A stretch of 34,539 nucleotides of DNA. It comes from Candidatus Falkowiibacteriota bacterium (GTDB taxonomy: Bacteria; Patescibacteriota; Patescibacteriia; Patescibacteriales; UBA12465). The stretch covers positions 1-34,539 of the forward strand of contig JAPLVZ010000011.1 in assembly GCA_026396805.1 (NCBI GenBank). Direction: 5' to 3'. The notes below the pieces were generated by a model. The model was not told the origin of the DNA. It ran no database searches and saw only the letters and a program-made list of their open reading frames with translations. Positions 14,651 through 22,867 of this stretch are shown piece by piece; positions within the stretch are counted from its first letter, which is position 1, and every line of letters starts with the position of its first letter. A program made the translations under genes and the position numbers.

Positions 14651-15508
14651 TTAATTAAAGTCGGGATTGATAAAGATTTTGTCGCCATAGCGCAGATCAA
14701 TATAACTGGTCTTACTGAAATTATCCTTGATTTTCTCTCTTTTGACAAGCAGGAGGCGGTTAATCTGGACGCCGGCCTCTTCCTGAACCTTAAAAAACAC
14801 GACCGGACCGGCCACGAATTTGACCTTAATCGTGTTAAACTCTTGATCAATGATGAATTTTTCAACGGGCAATTCCGGATAAGCGCTCAAACGGCTGTTT
14901 AAATCAAAGATGAAACTTAAATAATCATTCTTGATGTTAATTTTTTCACTATCGGTAATCAGCGTCCCCTCATTTTTGTTCTCCAATAAGAAATATTTCT
15001 TCATATCGGTCTCGGAGACAACCGGTTCCTTGATGATATAGGCGTCGGCGGAAGCGTAATAATAGGCGCTTCCCTCTTGAAAAATAAAAGCGTAGGGACG
15101 TTCAATAACTTTAAGCTCTAAAATATTCGGCCATTTCTTCTTTATCGTCGCGCCGGAAAAATTATAAGTCGCGATAATCTTGGCTATAACCGCTTCCCGC
15201 CTGAATAAGAAAAGATTATCTTCGCGAAAAAATAAATCGCGCCGGTTGCTCGTTTCGTTCCAGATAATCTGCTCTAGTTCGGCGCTGCTTAAGCGAGTCA
15301 GACCGGAGACCTTAATTTCCTTAATACGCCAGACTGGCGCCGCGCCCAAGAACCAGATCATAAACGAGATAACCAAAAGAATCGCCAAGAAAAACCATTT
15401 CAGGCGGTGCGGATTTTTAGCCTTGGCCGGTTTATGAAAAAAAGGATTACGAAGATTCTTGCGCTGATAATCTTTTTTTATTTTTTTATAACTGGGACGA
15501 ACGACCAT
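14651..15508 (-). CDS. ftsQ: FtsQ/DivIB-type cell-division protein
   Basis: Bitopic division protein linking early and late divisome parts. The 285 residues show a basic cytoplasmic tail (1-34), a membrane helix at about 35-56 (WFFLAILLVISFMIWFLG), and a POTRA domain at about 60-130 starting IKEIKVSGLTRLSSAELEQII and ending LELKVIERPYAFIF, the ERxP-type ending common in FtsQ. An FtsQ-type C-terminal domain follows. It starts 11 nt after alr, a classical cell-wall/division pairing. The protein is short and divergent, as expected for this lineage. Confidence 0.85.
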   Translation of the reverse strand: MVVRPSYKKIKKDYQRKNLRNPFFHKPAKAKNPHRLKWFFLAILLVISFMIWFLGAAPVWRIKEIKVSGLTRLSSAELEQIIWNETSNRRDLFFREDNLFLFRREAVIAKIIATYNFSGATIKKKWPNILELKVIERPYAFIFQEGSAYYYASADAYIIKEPVVSETDMKKYFLLENKNEGTLITDSEKINIKNDYLSFIFDLNSRLSAYPELPVEKFIIDQEFNTIKVKFVAGPVVFFKVQEEAGVQINRLLLVKREKIKDNFSKTSYIDLRYGDKIFINPDFN

Positions 15509-15519
15509 GACTCTAAAAT

Positions 15520-16662
15520 TTAATTATTAATTATTTTCCGGCGGGTATTAGCTTGGAGTTTCACTAAAAATTCGTAAGGAATGGTCTCGCATAGTGTGGC
15601 CAGGTTAAAAATAGAATTTAGGTCTTCCCTTTTGGCCGAAACGACTTGGACAATATCGCCAATTTTTGGCTTATTTTGGCCAAATTCTAGACAAGTTAGA
15701 TTCATGCAGACCATCCCCGCTATTTTCGCCCAAAAATAATTATTCTCCGCTTGGACTAAAAACTGGGCGCGATTGGATAAGCGCCGATCCAACCCCTCAA
15801 AATAACCGAACGGAATGGTTCCGATATTAGTGGCTTGGCTCGCGCGGTAAGTGGCGTTATAAGAAACACTTTCCAACACTTTTAATTCCTGGAGGGAGAC
15901 AATATGAGAAAAAACTTCCAAGGCCGGTTGGAGAGGCGATTCGCTTTCTCGCCCGTCAGAAAAAGGGCTGTAACCGTAAAAGGCTAACCCCGGACGGTAA
16001 GCGGTCAATTTATTGTTTTTCGCCGTAAAAATAGCGGCGGAATTTCCCAGATGGACCCAAGACGGATTAAAACCCGCGGCTTTCAAAATTTCCAAGGCCT
16101 TAAAAAAATTATCTTCCTGTTCTTGGTTAAGTCCTGATTCTTGATCGGCGGAAGCTAAATGGGAACAGAGGCCGCTGACCTGAACCTTATCCAAATATTC
16201 TTTATTTTTTAAAACAAAGGCGCTCATGTCTTTTATACCCTCGCGATTCATGCCAGAATTGACGAAGAGATGGATTCGGACGCGTTGGCCATATCGCGCC
16301 AGATATCTTAAAGTGGCTTCGTTATAAACGACGAATTCCGTCCGCCTCAGCTTGCAATAATCATAAGCGCGCTGCGGCATTTCGCTTAAAATCAGAACCT
16401 GGCCCCGAAAATGACGATAAGCTATCTGCGCTTCCGGATAAGAGTCGACGACGACCAGGGCCGGTCTGACTTTATTCAAAATCCGACAGACTTCCTTCAG
16501 GCCGTGACCGTAAGCGTTAGATTTCAAGACCGGAAAAATGGCCGCTTCCGGCTGAAGGCTCTCAAGATAATGAAAATTGGCGCTTAGCTTCGCGGCATCA
16601 ATCTCGATAACATTGAGAGTTTCATATTTCGGCTTGATAAGTTTTCTTAAAAAATTCATCAT
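15520..16662 (-). CDS. alr: Alanine racemase
   Basis: PLP enzyme that interconverts L- and D-alanine for peptidoglycan. At 380 residues it has normal length. The PLP lysine is K47 in FPVLKSNAYGHG. Other family marks are HLGNSAAI (PLP phosphate contact), YRPGLAFYGYSP and the catalytic Tyr268 in VSYNATYRA, followed by GTIPFGYFEGLDRRLSN. The start at 16662 gives an N-terminal stretch (MMNFLRKLIKPKYETLN) about 10 residues longer than usual. A second ATG directly follows the first. It lies between a membrane-anchored hypothetical and ftsQ, and supports a peptidoglycan-containing envelope. Confidence 0.95.
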   Translation of the reverse strand: MMNFLRKLIKPKYETLNVIEIDAAKLSANFHYLESLQPEAAIFPVLKSNAYGHGLKEVCRILNKVRPALVVVDSYPEAQIAYRHFRGQVLILSEMPQRAYDYCKLRRTEFVVYNEATLRYLARYGQRVRIHLFVNSGMNREGIKDMSAFVLKNKEYLDKVQVSGLCSHLASADQESGLNQEQEDNFFKALEILKAAGFNPSWVHLGNSAAIFTAKNNKLTAYRPGLAFYGYSPFSDGRESESPLQPALEVFSHIVSLQELKVLESVSYNATYRASQATNIGTIPFGYFEGLDRRLSNRAQFLVQAENNYFWAKIAGMVCMNLTCLEFGQNKPKIGDIVQVVSAKREDLNSIFNLATLCETIPYEFLVKLQANTRRKIINN

Positions 16663-16686
16663 ATTTTATTCGGACTGGTCCGGTTT

Positions 16687-17757
16687 TTATTCGCTAACGA
16701 CTTGGCCTTGTCCGGAATTAAAACGGTCCTGATCGAGAGCGGTGGTTGATTTATCCAGGGCGCCACTGACCTCTTCGCCGGTTAAAGAGTCGGTGGCATA
16801 ATATTGCTGATTATTCAGTAACGGTAAAACTTGGCCGACTTGATTCGCGGTGGGAATAAGCTGAACTTCAAAATCCAGATGATAGCTGTCCGCACGGCCG
16901 GCCAATTCCGAAACCTTCCAAATCAATTGGCGAGTGTCCGGATTATAATTAAATTCTCCGACTAAAAGCGAGCGGCTATCGGTTAATTCCACGCCTTTAG
17001 GCAAACGAGCGCTCACAATCAGATTTTTAAAGTTATCCAGGCTCTGCGTTTTCCAAAAAATCCAATAATTCGTCGGGATGCCGACTAGGGGCGGCAAGGG
17101 ACCGATGCCTAATTGATCGCCCTGCGGACTAGTATAATAAGCCTCGCTCGTAACGCTTAATTCCGCTTTCACTTTTAGAGCCGGCAGGCTGATAGAGCTC
17201 TCCAGAATTTGGCCCAAAACGCTATATTCGCTTCGGGCGCGCCAATTAATAACCCGGCCTTCGCCCTTGGAGTTAAAATAAACCTTCACTTCCGCTTCCC
17301 CGCTCGCTCCGGCCGGTATCTTGGCGAAATTAATAGTCTGGTTATTAATGGTGATAGCCTGGTTATCAATATTGAGGCCAGCGTCCGGCTTAATATCGGT
17401 TATTTTTTTGAGAGAAAAATTATTATCGGACGTTTCGAAAATTAATTTCAAATCATTAATCGCGGCCGAGCCGTTATTTTTAAAAACCATTTTTAAGGTC
17501 GAACCGTCATTAAGACTGATTACGCCCTCGGCCGGAGTAAGTTCTAAACTTAGCGGCGGATTATTCAAATCAAGCACGGGACGAACATTAGGGCCGCCAC
17601 TTGACGAACCGGGGCGATATGAATATAAGACGATTAGGCCGATGGCCAGACAGATGACGATTATCGTTAAGGATAAGTCCAGGACAAAATGCCAGTGATT
17701 TTTAAAATAAAATCTTTCAAAGCGGCCGCGGAAATAACGATGAATTAATTTGAGCAT
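16687..17757 (-). CDS. Membrane-anchored protein with beta-sandwich repeats
   Basis: 356 residues, not assignable to a named function. A basic N-terminal tail (1-28) precedes one membrane helix at about 29-47 (LSLTIIVICLAIGLIVLYSY), a Ser/Gly/Pro linker, then two domains with the pattern of extracellular Ig/DUF11-like sandwiches: a first near residues 65-200 (LELTPAEGVISLNDGSTLKMVFKNNGSA...) and a second near 200-320 ending LDFEVQLIPTANQVGQ. The C-terminus is low-complexity. The product is N-in with a large extracytoplasmic part. It sits between the GH/FG-GAP protein and alr (11-nt and 24-nt gaps), so it is part of the envelope cluster. Confidence 0.75.
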   Translation of the reverse strand: MLKLIHRYFRGRFERFYFKNHWHFVLDLSLTIIVICLAIGLIVLYSYRPGSSSGGPNVRPVLDLNNPPLSLELTPAEGVISLNDGSTLKMVFKNNGSAAINDLKLIFETSDNNFSLKKITDIKPDAGLNIDNQAITINNQTINFAKIPAGASGEAEVKVYFNSKGEGRVINWRARSEYSVLGQILESSISLPALKVKAELSVTSEAYYTSPQGDQLGIGPLPPLVGIPTNYWIFWKTQSLDNFKNLIVSARLPKGVELTDSRSLLVGEFNYNPDTRQLIWKVSELAGRADSYHLDFEVQLIPTANQVGQVLPLLNNQQYYATDSLTGEEVSGALDKSTTALDQDRFNSGQGQVVSE

Positions 17758-17768
17758 ATATTTATGAT

Positions 17769-19814
17769 TTAATAAAAATTCTTGATGCCGACAAGGATAT
17801 CCGCCTGACCGTCCTCGTTGATATCACTGACGCTGACGCGCGCGCCGCCGTGGTAACTTTGATCATAGGCAAACCAGCTATAAAGCGCCTGGCCGTCAGC
17901 CGTGAAGACGCGGATTTGCGGGCCGCCAGCGGACGCGGGGATGGTTATTATTTCTATCGCGCCGTCGCCGTTGACGTCCCCGGCCGCGACATTAATGCCG
18001 CCATTGAATTTGGCGTCGTAAGCTAAAAAAGTATTTTTTAATTGGCCAGAGAGAGTGAATATCTTTATCCCCGATTTATCTCCCTTTCCCGGTCCGGTGA
18101 TAATCTCGTCTTGGCCGTCGCCGTCTAAATCAGCCAAAGCGACACTGACGCCGCCGCGTAAAGTTTTATTGTAAGCGAAAAAACTGCCTTCTAATCTTCC
18201 GCTCGGGCTGAAAATGCGGACTTGCGGACCGCCGCCCAAACCGGCGCCAATGATTATTTTTTTAAAATAGCCTTCATCAAGATGGGCCGCCAGATTAACC
18301 GCTTTAAGGTAGACTTTATCGTAAGGATAGAATAAAGCGATTCGCCGGCCGTCTTGATATAAATTTAACTGGCCGTTAGCGGCGCTTAGATTAATATCAC
18401 CAGTGGCGTCATTTAAGCCCGAAGCCGTAATAATTTCGGCCTCGCCGGGATAAGCGCTCGCGTAAGAAAAAAAACCGTTACTGATTTGAGCGCCTTGGAA
18501 ATTATAAACTCTGTAAAAATAGCCGTTCGTAAAAGCGCTATTTTTTATGGCCGTGTTGCGTTTCAATAAGATTAAACCGTCTCGCGCTGCGAGTTGGATA
18601 TAATTTATTTTCGCGCCGTTATTGATCGTTGGCGCCTGACCGCCGGAAATTTTTTCCAGTTCTTCTTTCAGAGGCACATAAGCCTGTTTCTCATCGGTGG
18701 AGTTGACGATAGCGACGCCATTTTTGAAATCGCGGCGCCAAAGCCCCGGTTTCAGTTCTTCGCTGGAATTAGCCAATAAATTAAAGGGTGGCGAACTGGG
18801 CGGACCTAAATTAACGTCATACTCATCATACCACCAAGTCTGGCCATGGTTAGTGATATTATAATCAAAGCTATAAAAACCGTTGCCTAGAAGCGCGCTC
18901 GCCAAGCCGTAGCGGAAATGTTGATAATTAGATTGATTCTTATCCGTAACATTTACAACCGAAACGGCCGGAGCCGGATTAAGACTCGGCAGCTTCAAAT
19001 AGGTCTTCATCGCTTCGGTCCAAGTGCCGCCATTTTCCCAGGGCGGAGGGAAACTCTCCAGCATCATACCGTTGATGATCGATTGGTAGCCGTCATAAAC
19101 ATGACCGTTACCGATAATGATAAAATTCGGGCCGGTTAAAGTGCGGGTTTTGGCCAACATTTTTTTGAATCCGGCCGCCCAAGCGGCGTCGGCTTGAGCC
19201 GGCGTGTCGCTGACGCCATCATTGTTCAAATCCAGATTGCCGTTATTTAACCAAGAAATATCGCCCCAAGTATTATCGTAAAAAACGCCGTCCCATAAGC
19301 CGCTGCCCGCGATTTTATCCGCGACGAATTCCGGCAAATAATCATTCAATCTTCGGCCGCCGGCGTCAAAACCGGCGCCGTCGGTCAAATTAAACATTGA
19401 GGTATAAGGCCAATTGGAAATCTTATTGCCGCTTTTATCGCGCAACCACCAGTTATCGGACAGTCCCGAAGCGAACTCCTGCCGCAAAGTCGCGGCGCCG
19501 TAGCCGTTAACGTCATCCAATATTTCTTCGGACGTGATATAGGCGAGGATGATTATCTTAGGATTAAGCTGACGGATTTTTAACAATTGCGGGCGGCTAT
19601 TCTCCGCCACTTCCATATCTAAAATAAGTAAATCCCATTTGGAGAGTTCTTGTGTCTCACTGTCCGATACTTCCCATTTCAAAAAATAATTGGCCAACCG
19701 CGGATAAGAAGTTTTTAAACTGGCGGCGTCGGTCGCGGACGGAAAAAATAAGCCGATGATAATAACGGCTAAAAACAAAAGCCAAACTGGTTTTAATCCG
19801 AACGCCTTTTTCAT
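17769..19814 (-). CDS. Secreted putative glycoside hydrolase with FG-GAP/VCBS repeats
   Basis: 681 residues. Residues 1-30 are a signal peptide (LFLAVIIIGLFFPSATDAAS). Residues ~31-400 resemble the putative TIM-barrel glycosidases annotated as GHL15/DUF4985-like: SKWDLLILDMEV, NPKIIILAYITSEE, GLWDGVFYDNTWGDISW and GFYSFDYN are barrel-strand-like segments with acidic residues at their ends. The C-terminus (about 500-681) carries three Ca2+-binding FG-GAP/VCBS repeats: LADLDGDGQDEIITGPG, GDVNGDGAIEIITI and SDINEDGQADILVG. Two copies of GGPQVRIF/GGPQIRVF lie in the linkers. It is likely displayed or secreted, and could degrade or bind polysaccharide. Substrate unknown. It lies 9 nt after serS. 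Confidence 0.8.
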   Translation of the reverse strand: MKKAFGLKPVWLLFLAVIIIGLFFPSATDAASLKTSYPRLANYFLKWEVSDSETQELSKWDLLILDMEVAENSRPQLLKIRQLNPKIIILAYITSEEILDDVNGYGAATLRQEFASGLSDNWWLRDKSGNKISNWPYTSMFNLTDGAGFDAGGRRLNDYLPEFVADKIAGSGLWDGVFYDNTWGDISWLNNGNLDLNNDGVSDTPAQADAAWAAGFKKMLAKTRTLTGPNFIIIGNGHVYDGYQSIINGMMLESFPPPWENGGTWTEAMKTYLKLPSLNPAPAVSVVNVTDKNQSNYQHFRYGLASALLGNGFYSFDYNITNHGQTWWYDEYDVNLGPPSSPPFNLLANSSEELKPGLWRRDFKNGVAIVNSTDEKQAYVPLKEELEKISGGQAPTINNGAKINYIQLAARDGLILLKRNTAIKNSAFTNGYFYRVYNFQGAQISNGFFSYASAYPGEAEIITASGLNDATGDINLSAANGQLNLYQDGRRIALFYPYDKVYLKAVNLAAHLDEGYFKKIIIGAGLGGGPQVRIFSPSGRLEGSFFAYNKTLRGGVSVALADLDGDGQDEIITGPGKGDKSGIKIFTLSGQLKNTFLAYDAKFNGGINVAAGDVNGDGAIEIITIPASAGGPQIRVFTADGQALYSWFAYDQSYHGGARVSVSDINEDGQADILVGIKNFY

Positions 19815-19823
19815 GGTTTACTT

Positions 19824-21098
19824 CTATTTAGGTTTTATTTTTTTACAGCCCTTAGGCAGATACCTAATCAAGGCTTTAGGAATATCAACCGAACCGTCCT
19901 TGTTCTGATAATTTTCTAAGATGGCGATCAGACAGCGCGGAATGGCGATGGCTGTGCCGTTAAGAGTATGGACTAATTCTTTGGCGCCGCTTGCTTTTAG
20001 ATATTTAGTATTCATGGCGCGAGCCTGATAGTCCGAGCAATTAGAAGTGGAGGTTATTTCCGCCCAAGCGCCTTGGCCGCCGTCCTTGGCCGGTTTGCCC
20101 GGCAACCAAGCCTCCAGGTCATAGGTCCGGATAGCCGGCGTCCCTAAATCGGCCGTGCAATGGTCGATGACCTGAAAAGGAAGCTTCAGACCCTTGAATA
20201 TTTCCTTTTCTATTTCCAATAATTCTAAGTGAGCCTTCTCCGCCGTTTCCGGCACCACGAATTGAAACATCTCAATCTTCGTGAATTGATGGACACGGAA
20301 AATTCCTTTGGAGAATTTGGAATAACTGCCGGCTTCGGTCCGGAAACAATGGGAAACGGCGACATATTTTTTCGGCAAGGCCGCTTCTTCAAGCACTTCA
20401 TCTCGGTGGTATCCGCCCATGGTTATTTCCGCCGTGCCAATCAAGCTCAAATCAGAACCTTCGATATTATAAACCTGGGTGGATTCGCCGCGTGGATTAA
20501 AACCCAGGCCGGCGACGACTTCCCTTTTCGCCAGGTCGGGCGTCGTCAGCGGAGTAAAACCGCGGCAAACGAGAATTTCTAAAGCATACTGGATAAGAGC
20601 GAACTCCAGCAAAGCCAATTCATTTTTTAAATAATAGAATTTAGCGCCGCTGACTTTCGTCGCCCGATTAAAATCAATTAGGTCTAAAGACTCGGCGAGT
20701 TCGACGTGATCTTTGGGGACAAATTTAAATTTAGTCGGCGCTCCATAGGTTTCCAGAATCGGATTATCGTCTTCATTAGCGCTCACTTTGACGGACGGAT
20801 GAGTCAGATTGGGAACGGCCAAAAGCAATTCTTTCAGTTTGATTTCTTTGGCGACCAGTTCCTCTTCTTTACTTTTTAAAGATTCGCCCAAAGTCTTCAT
20901 GGCCGCGATTATTTCCGGCGTCGGTTTGGTTTTGGAGGCCTGATTACGCTTCGCTCGGGCGGTCTCTACGTCTGTCAGCAGATTTCTGATTCCGGCATCA
21001 AGAGCCAGAAGAGCGTCAATATCCACGGCCGCTAAACGATTGCGGGAATTAGTCTTAACCAGTTCCGGATTTTCTCTGATGAATTTTATGTCTAGCAT
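19824..21098 (-). CDS. serS: Seryl-tRNA synthetase
   Basis: Class II synthetase that charges tRNA-Ser. The 424-residue length is typical. An N-terminal helical hairpin (about 30-105, the tRNA-binding coiled-coil arm) precedes the catalytic core. GTAEITMGGYHRDEVL, CFRTEAGSYSKFSKGIFRVHQFTKIE (motif 2) and LNGTAIAIPRCLIAILEN (motif 3) are all present. The start MLDIKFIRENPELVK is canonical for SerS. It starts 12 nt downstream of dnaX and ends 9 nt before the next gene, so it is in the same transcription unit. The stop is TAG, one of few in the window. Confidence 0.97.
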   Translation of the reverse strand: MLDIKFIRENPELVKTNSRNRLAAVDIDALLALDAGIRNLLTDVETARAKRNQASKTKPTPEIIAAMKTLGESLKSKEEELVAKEIKLKELLLAVPNLTHPSVKVSANEDDNPILETYGAPTKFKFVPKDHVELAESLDLIDFNRATKVSGAKFYYLKNELALLEFALIQYALEILVCRGFTPLTTPDLAKREVVAGLGFNPRGESTQVYNIEGSDLSLIGTAEITMGGYHRDEVLEEAALPKKYVAVSHCFRTEAGSYSKFSKGIFRVHQFTKIEMFQFVVPETAEKAHLELLEIEKEIFKGLKLPFQVIDHCTADLGTPAIRTYDLEAWLPGKPAKDGGQGAWAEITSTSNCSDYQARAMNTKYLKASGAKELVHTLNGTAIAIPRCLIAILENYQNKDGSVDIPKALIRYLPKGCKKIKPK

Positions 21099-21110
21099 AT
21101 GCTTAAAAAA

Positions 21111-22820
21111 TTAATTGATCACTTTCCCGCCGAAAGTCTTCAAGAGGTCGGCCATCAGGCCACCGGCAACTTTTTTATCCGCGACCGGCGGTTTCGAAAT
21201 GGCGGCCTTTGGCTCCTCTTTGATTTTCGCGGCCAGGGGCGTTTCCAGCGCTGCTTCCTCTTCATGGCGCAATTCCATCTTTTCATCAACTAAGGCGATA
21301 AAACCTAACCCGCAGCCGAAGACCTCGCTTAAATTATTGGCCACGATATTTTTGATATTCGGATCGCTCACCCGGTCATGATGAAATTTATACTTGAACA
21401 CTAATGTCAGTTTTCCGTCTTTTATTTCCCGCGGTTCACAGTTCTGCAGCACGAACGATAAAGAATGATTGTATTTTTTTATCTTTACCAAAAATTCCGG
21501 CCATTTTGCTAAAACCGCGGCGGCGTTTAAATTAATCCCAGTATCAATCTCCTGATGAGGCGGCAAACTAACACTACTAAATGACGAATCGGCGCTACTA
21601 AGCGGCATCAAAGTTTCCGGTTTTATGTTTGACGCGTTAACACGCGGCTTGGCGTTTGGCATAATGGTTTCCCGGTGCAGATTCGGAGCGGCGGGCGCAA
21701 TTAAACCGGCTGGGGTCGGCGGCGTCAAGCCAAAACATAATTCCACTATCGCCAGTTCTAAAGGCAATTGCGGAATAAGCGGACTCTTATTGTCATTAGC
21801 GCTTTCCAAAAATCGCCTGGTAAAAGCGAAGATCTGTTCCCAGCTTAAATGGCCGGCCACTTCCGTTAAACGCTTTTCCAGATTCTCCCCCAAATCAAGT
21901 CCCAAATTATCGGCCAGTTCCGGACTCAACTTATTAAGCATTATTTTCCGCAACAGGCCGACTATTTCCTCGGTAAAAGTTTTAAAATTAACGCCGCTGT
22001 CTATCAAGTTATTTACCAGACTCACGGCTTTAGCGGCGTCTTTTTTTCCTAAATAATCTAATAAGTTTATCGCTTCGTAGCTGTTATAATGCGGCAGGAC
22101 GAGTTCGGCCTGTTCGGCGCTGATTTTTTTGTCGCCCAGCGAGAAGATCTGGCCCAAGAGGCTTTCCGCGTCGCGGAGATGCCCTCCGGAACGGCGCGCG
22201 ACCGCTTCCAAGACCGAAGCGTCGATACTGATCTTTTCCGCCACGGCGATATTACTCAATTTAACGACTATCTCGCTGACGCTGATGCGCTTAAAATCAA
22301 AACGTTCGCAACGAGAAATTACCGTGCCGGGAACTTTTTGAATTTCCGTCGTGCAGAGGATGAAAACGACATAAGACGGCGGTTCCTCGATTATTTTCAA
22401 AAGCGCGTTAAAAGCGGACAGAGAAAGCATGTGGACTTCATCAATGATAAAGACTTTTAATTTCGCGCTGGTCGGCACCAAGCGGGAAAAAGCGATGATG
22501 TTCTCGCGGACATTATCAACGCCGGTATTGGAAGCGGCGTCGATTTCGATGATATCCAAATTCTTTCCGGCCGTAATGCTTTTACAGCTGGCGCATTCGT
22601 TGCAAGGCTCGGCAACGTCAGCCGGGCGTTTCTCGCAATTAAGCGCTTTCGCCATGATGCGCGCCAAAGTCGTTTTGCCGACCGCGCGCGGACCGCAAAA
22701 AATATAAGCGTGAGCCGGACGGCCGGCGACGATTTCATTCTGGAGCGTAATTTTGATGTGATTCTGTCCGAGAACTTCGGAAAAATTCTGGGGACGATAA
22801 TCGCGGTAAAGAGTGGACAT
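21111..22820 (-). CDS. dnaX: DNA polymerase III gamma/tau subunit
   Basis: Clamp-loader ATPase of the replisome. 569 residues. Motifs in order: YRPQNFSEVLGQ (typical start), Walker A GPRAVGKT (44-51), Zn-binding cysteines C62, C73, C76 and C79, Walker B IIDEVH (125-130), the LLKIIEEPP segment and the SRC motif (169-171) followed by ERFDFKRI. The C-terminal part holds a divergent domain III plus a low-complexity linker (about 375-430) and a possible tau-like tail ending in Lys/Ala-rich sequence. No programmed frameshift site could be recognised by eye, so a separate gamma form is not claimed. It sits between the VirB4-like ATPase and serS. Confidence 0.95.
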   Translation of the reverse strand: MSTLYRDYRPQNFSEVLGQNHIKITLQNEIVAGRPAHAYIFCGPRAVGKTTLARIMAKALNCEKRPADVAEPCNECASCKSITAGKNLDIIEIDAASNTGVDNVRENIIAFSRLVPTSAKLKVFIIDEVHMLSLSAFNALLKIIEEPPSYVVFILCTTEIQKVPGTVISRCERFDFKRISVSEIVVKLSNIAVAEKISIDASVLEAVARRSGGHLRDAESLLGQIFSLGDKKISAEQAELVLPHYNSYEAINLLDYLGKKDAAKAVSLVNNLIDSGVNFKTFTEEIVGLLRKIMLNKLSPELADNLGLDLGENLEKRLTEVAGHLSWEQIFAFTRRFLESANDNKSPLIPQLPLELAIVELCFGLTPPTPAGLIAPAAPNLHRETIMPNAKPRVNASNIKPETLMPLSSADSSFSSVSLPPHQEIDTGINLNAAAVLAKWPEFLVKIKKYNHSLSFVLQNCEPREIKDGKLTLVFKYKFHHDRVSDPNIKNIVANNLSEVFGCGLGFIALVDEKMELRHEEEAALETPLAAKIKEEPKAAISKPPVADKKVAGGLMADLLKTFGGKVIN

Positions 22821-22867
22821 ATAAAAGGATAGGATTAAAAAAGAATAAAATTACTGCCGGCCAATTA

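Noticed and set aside
21111-22820. Programmed frameshift site in dnaX
   Set aside because: No clear slippery heptamer with a downstream hairpin was recognised by eye; the full frame is open.
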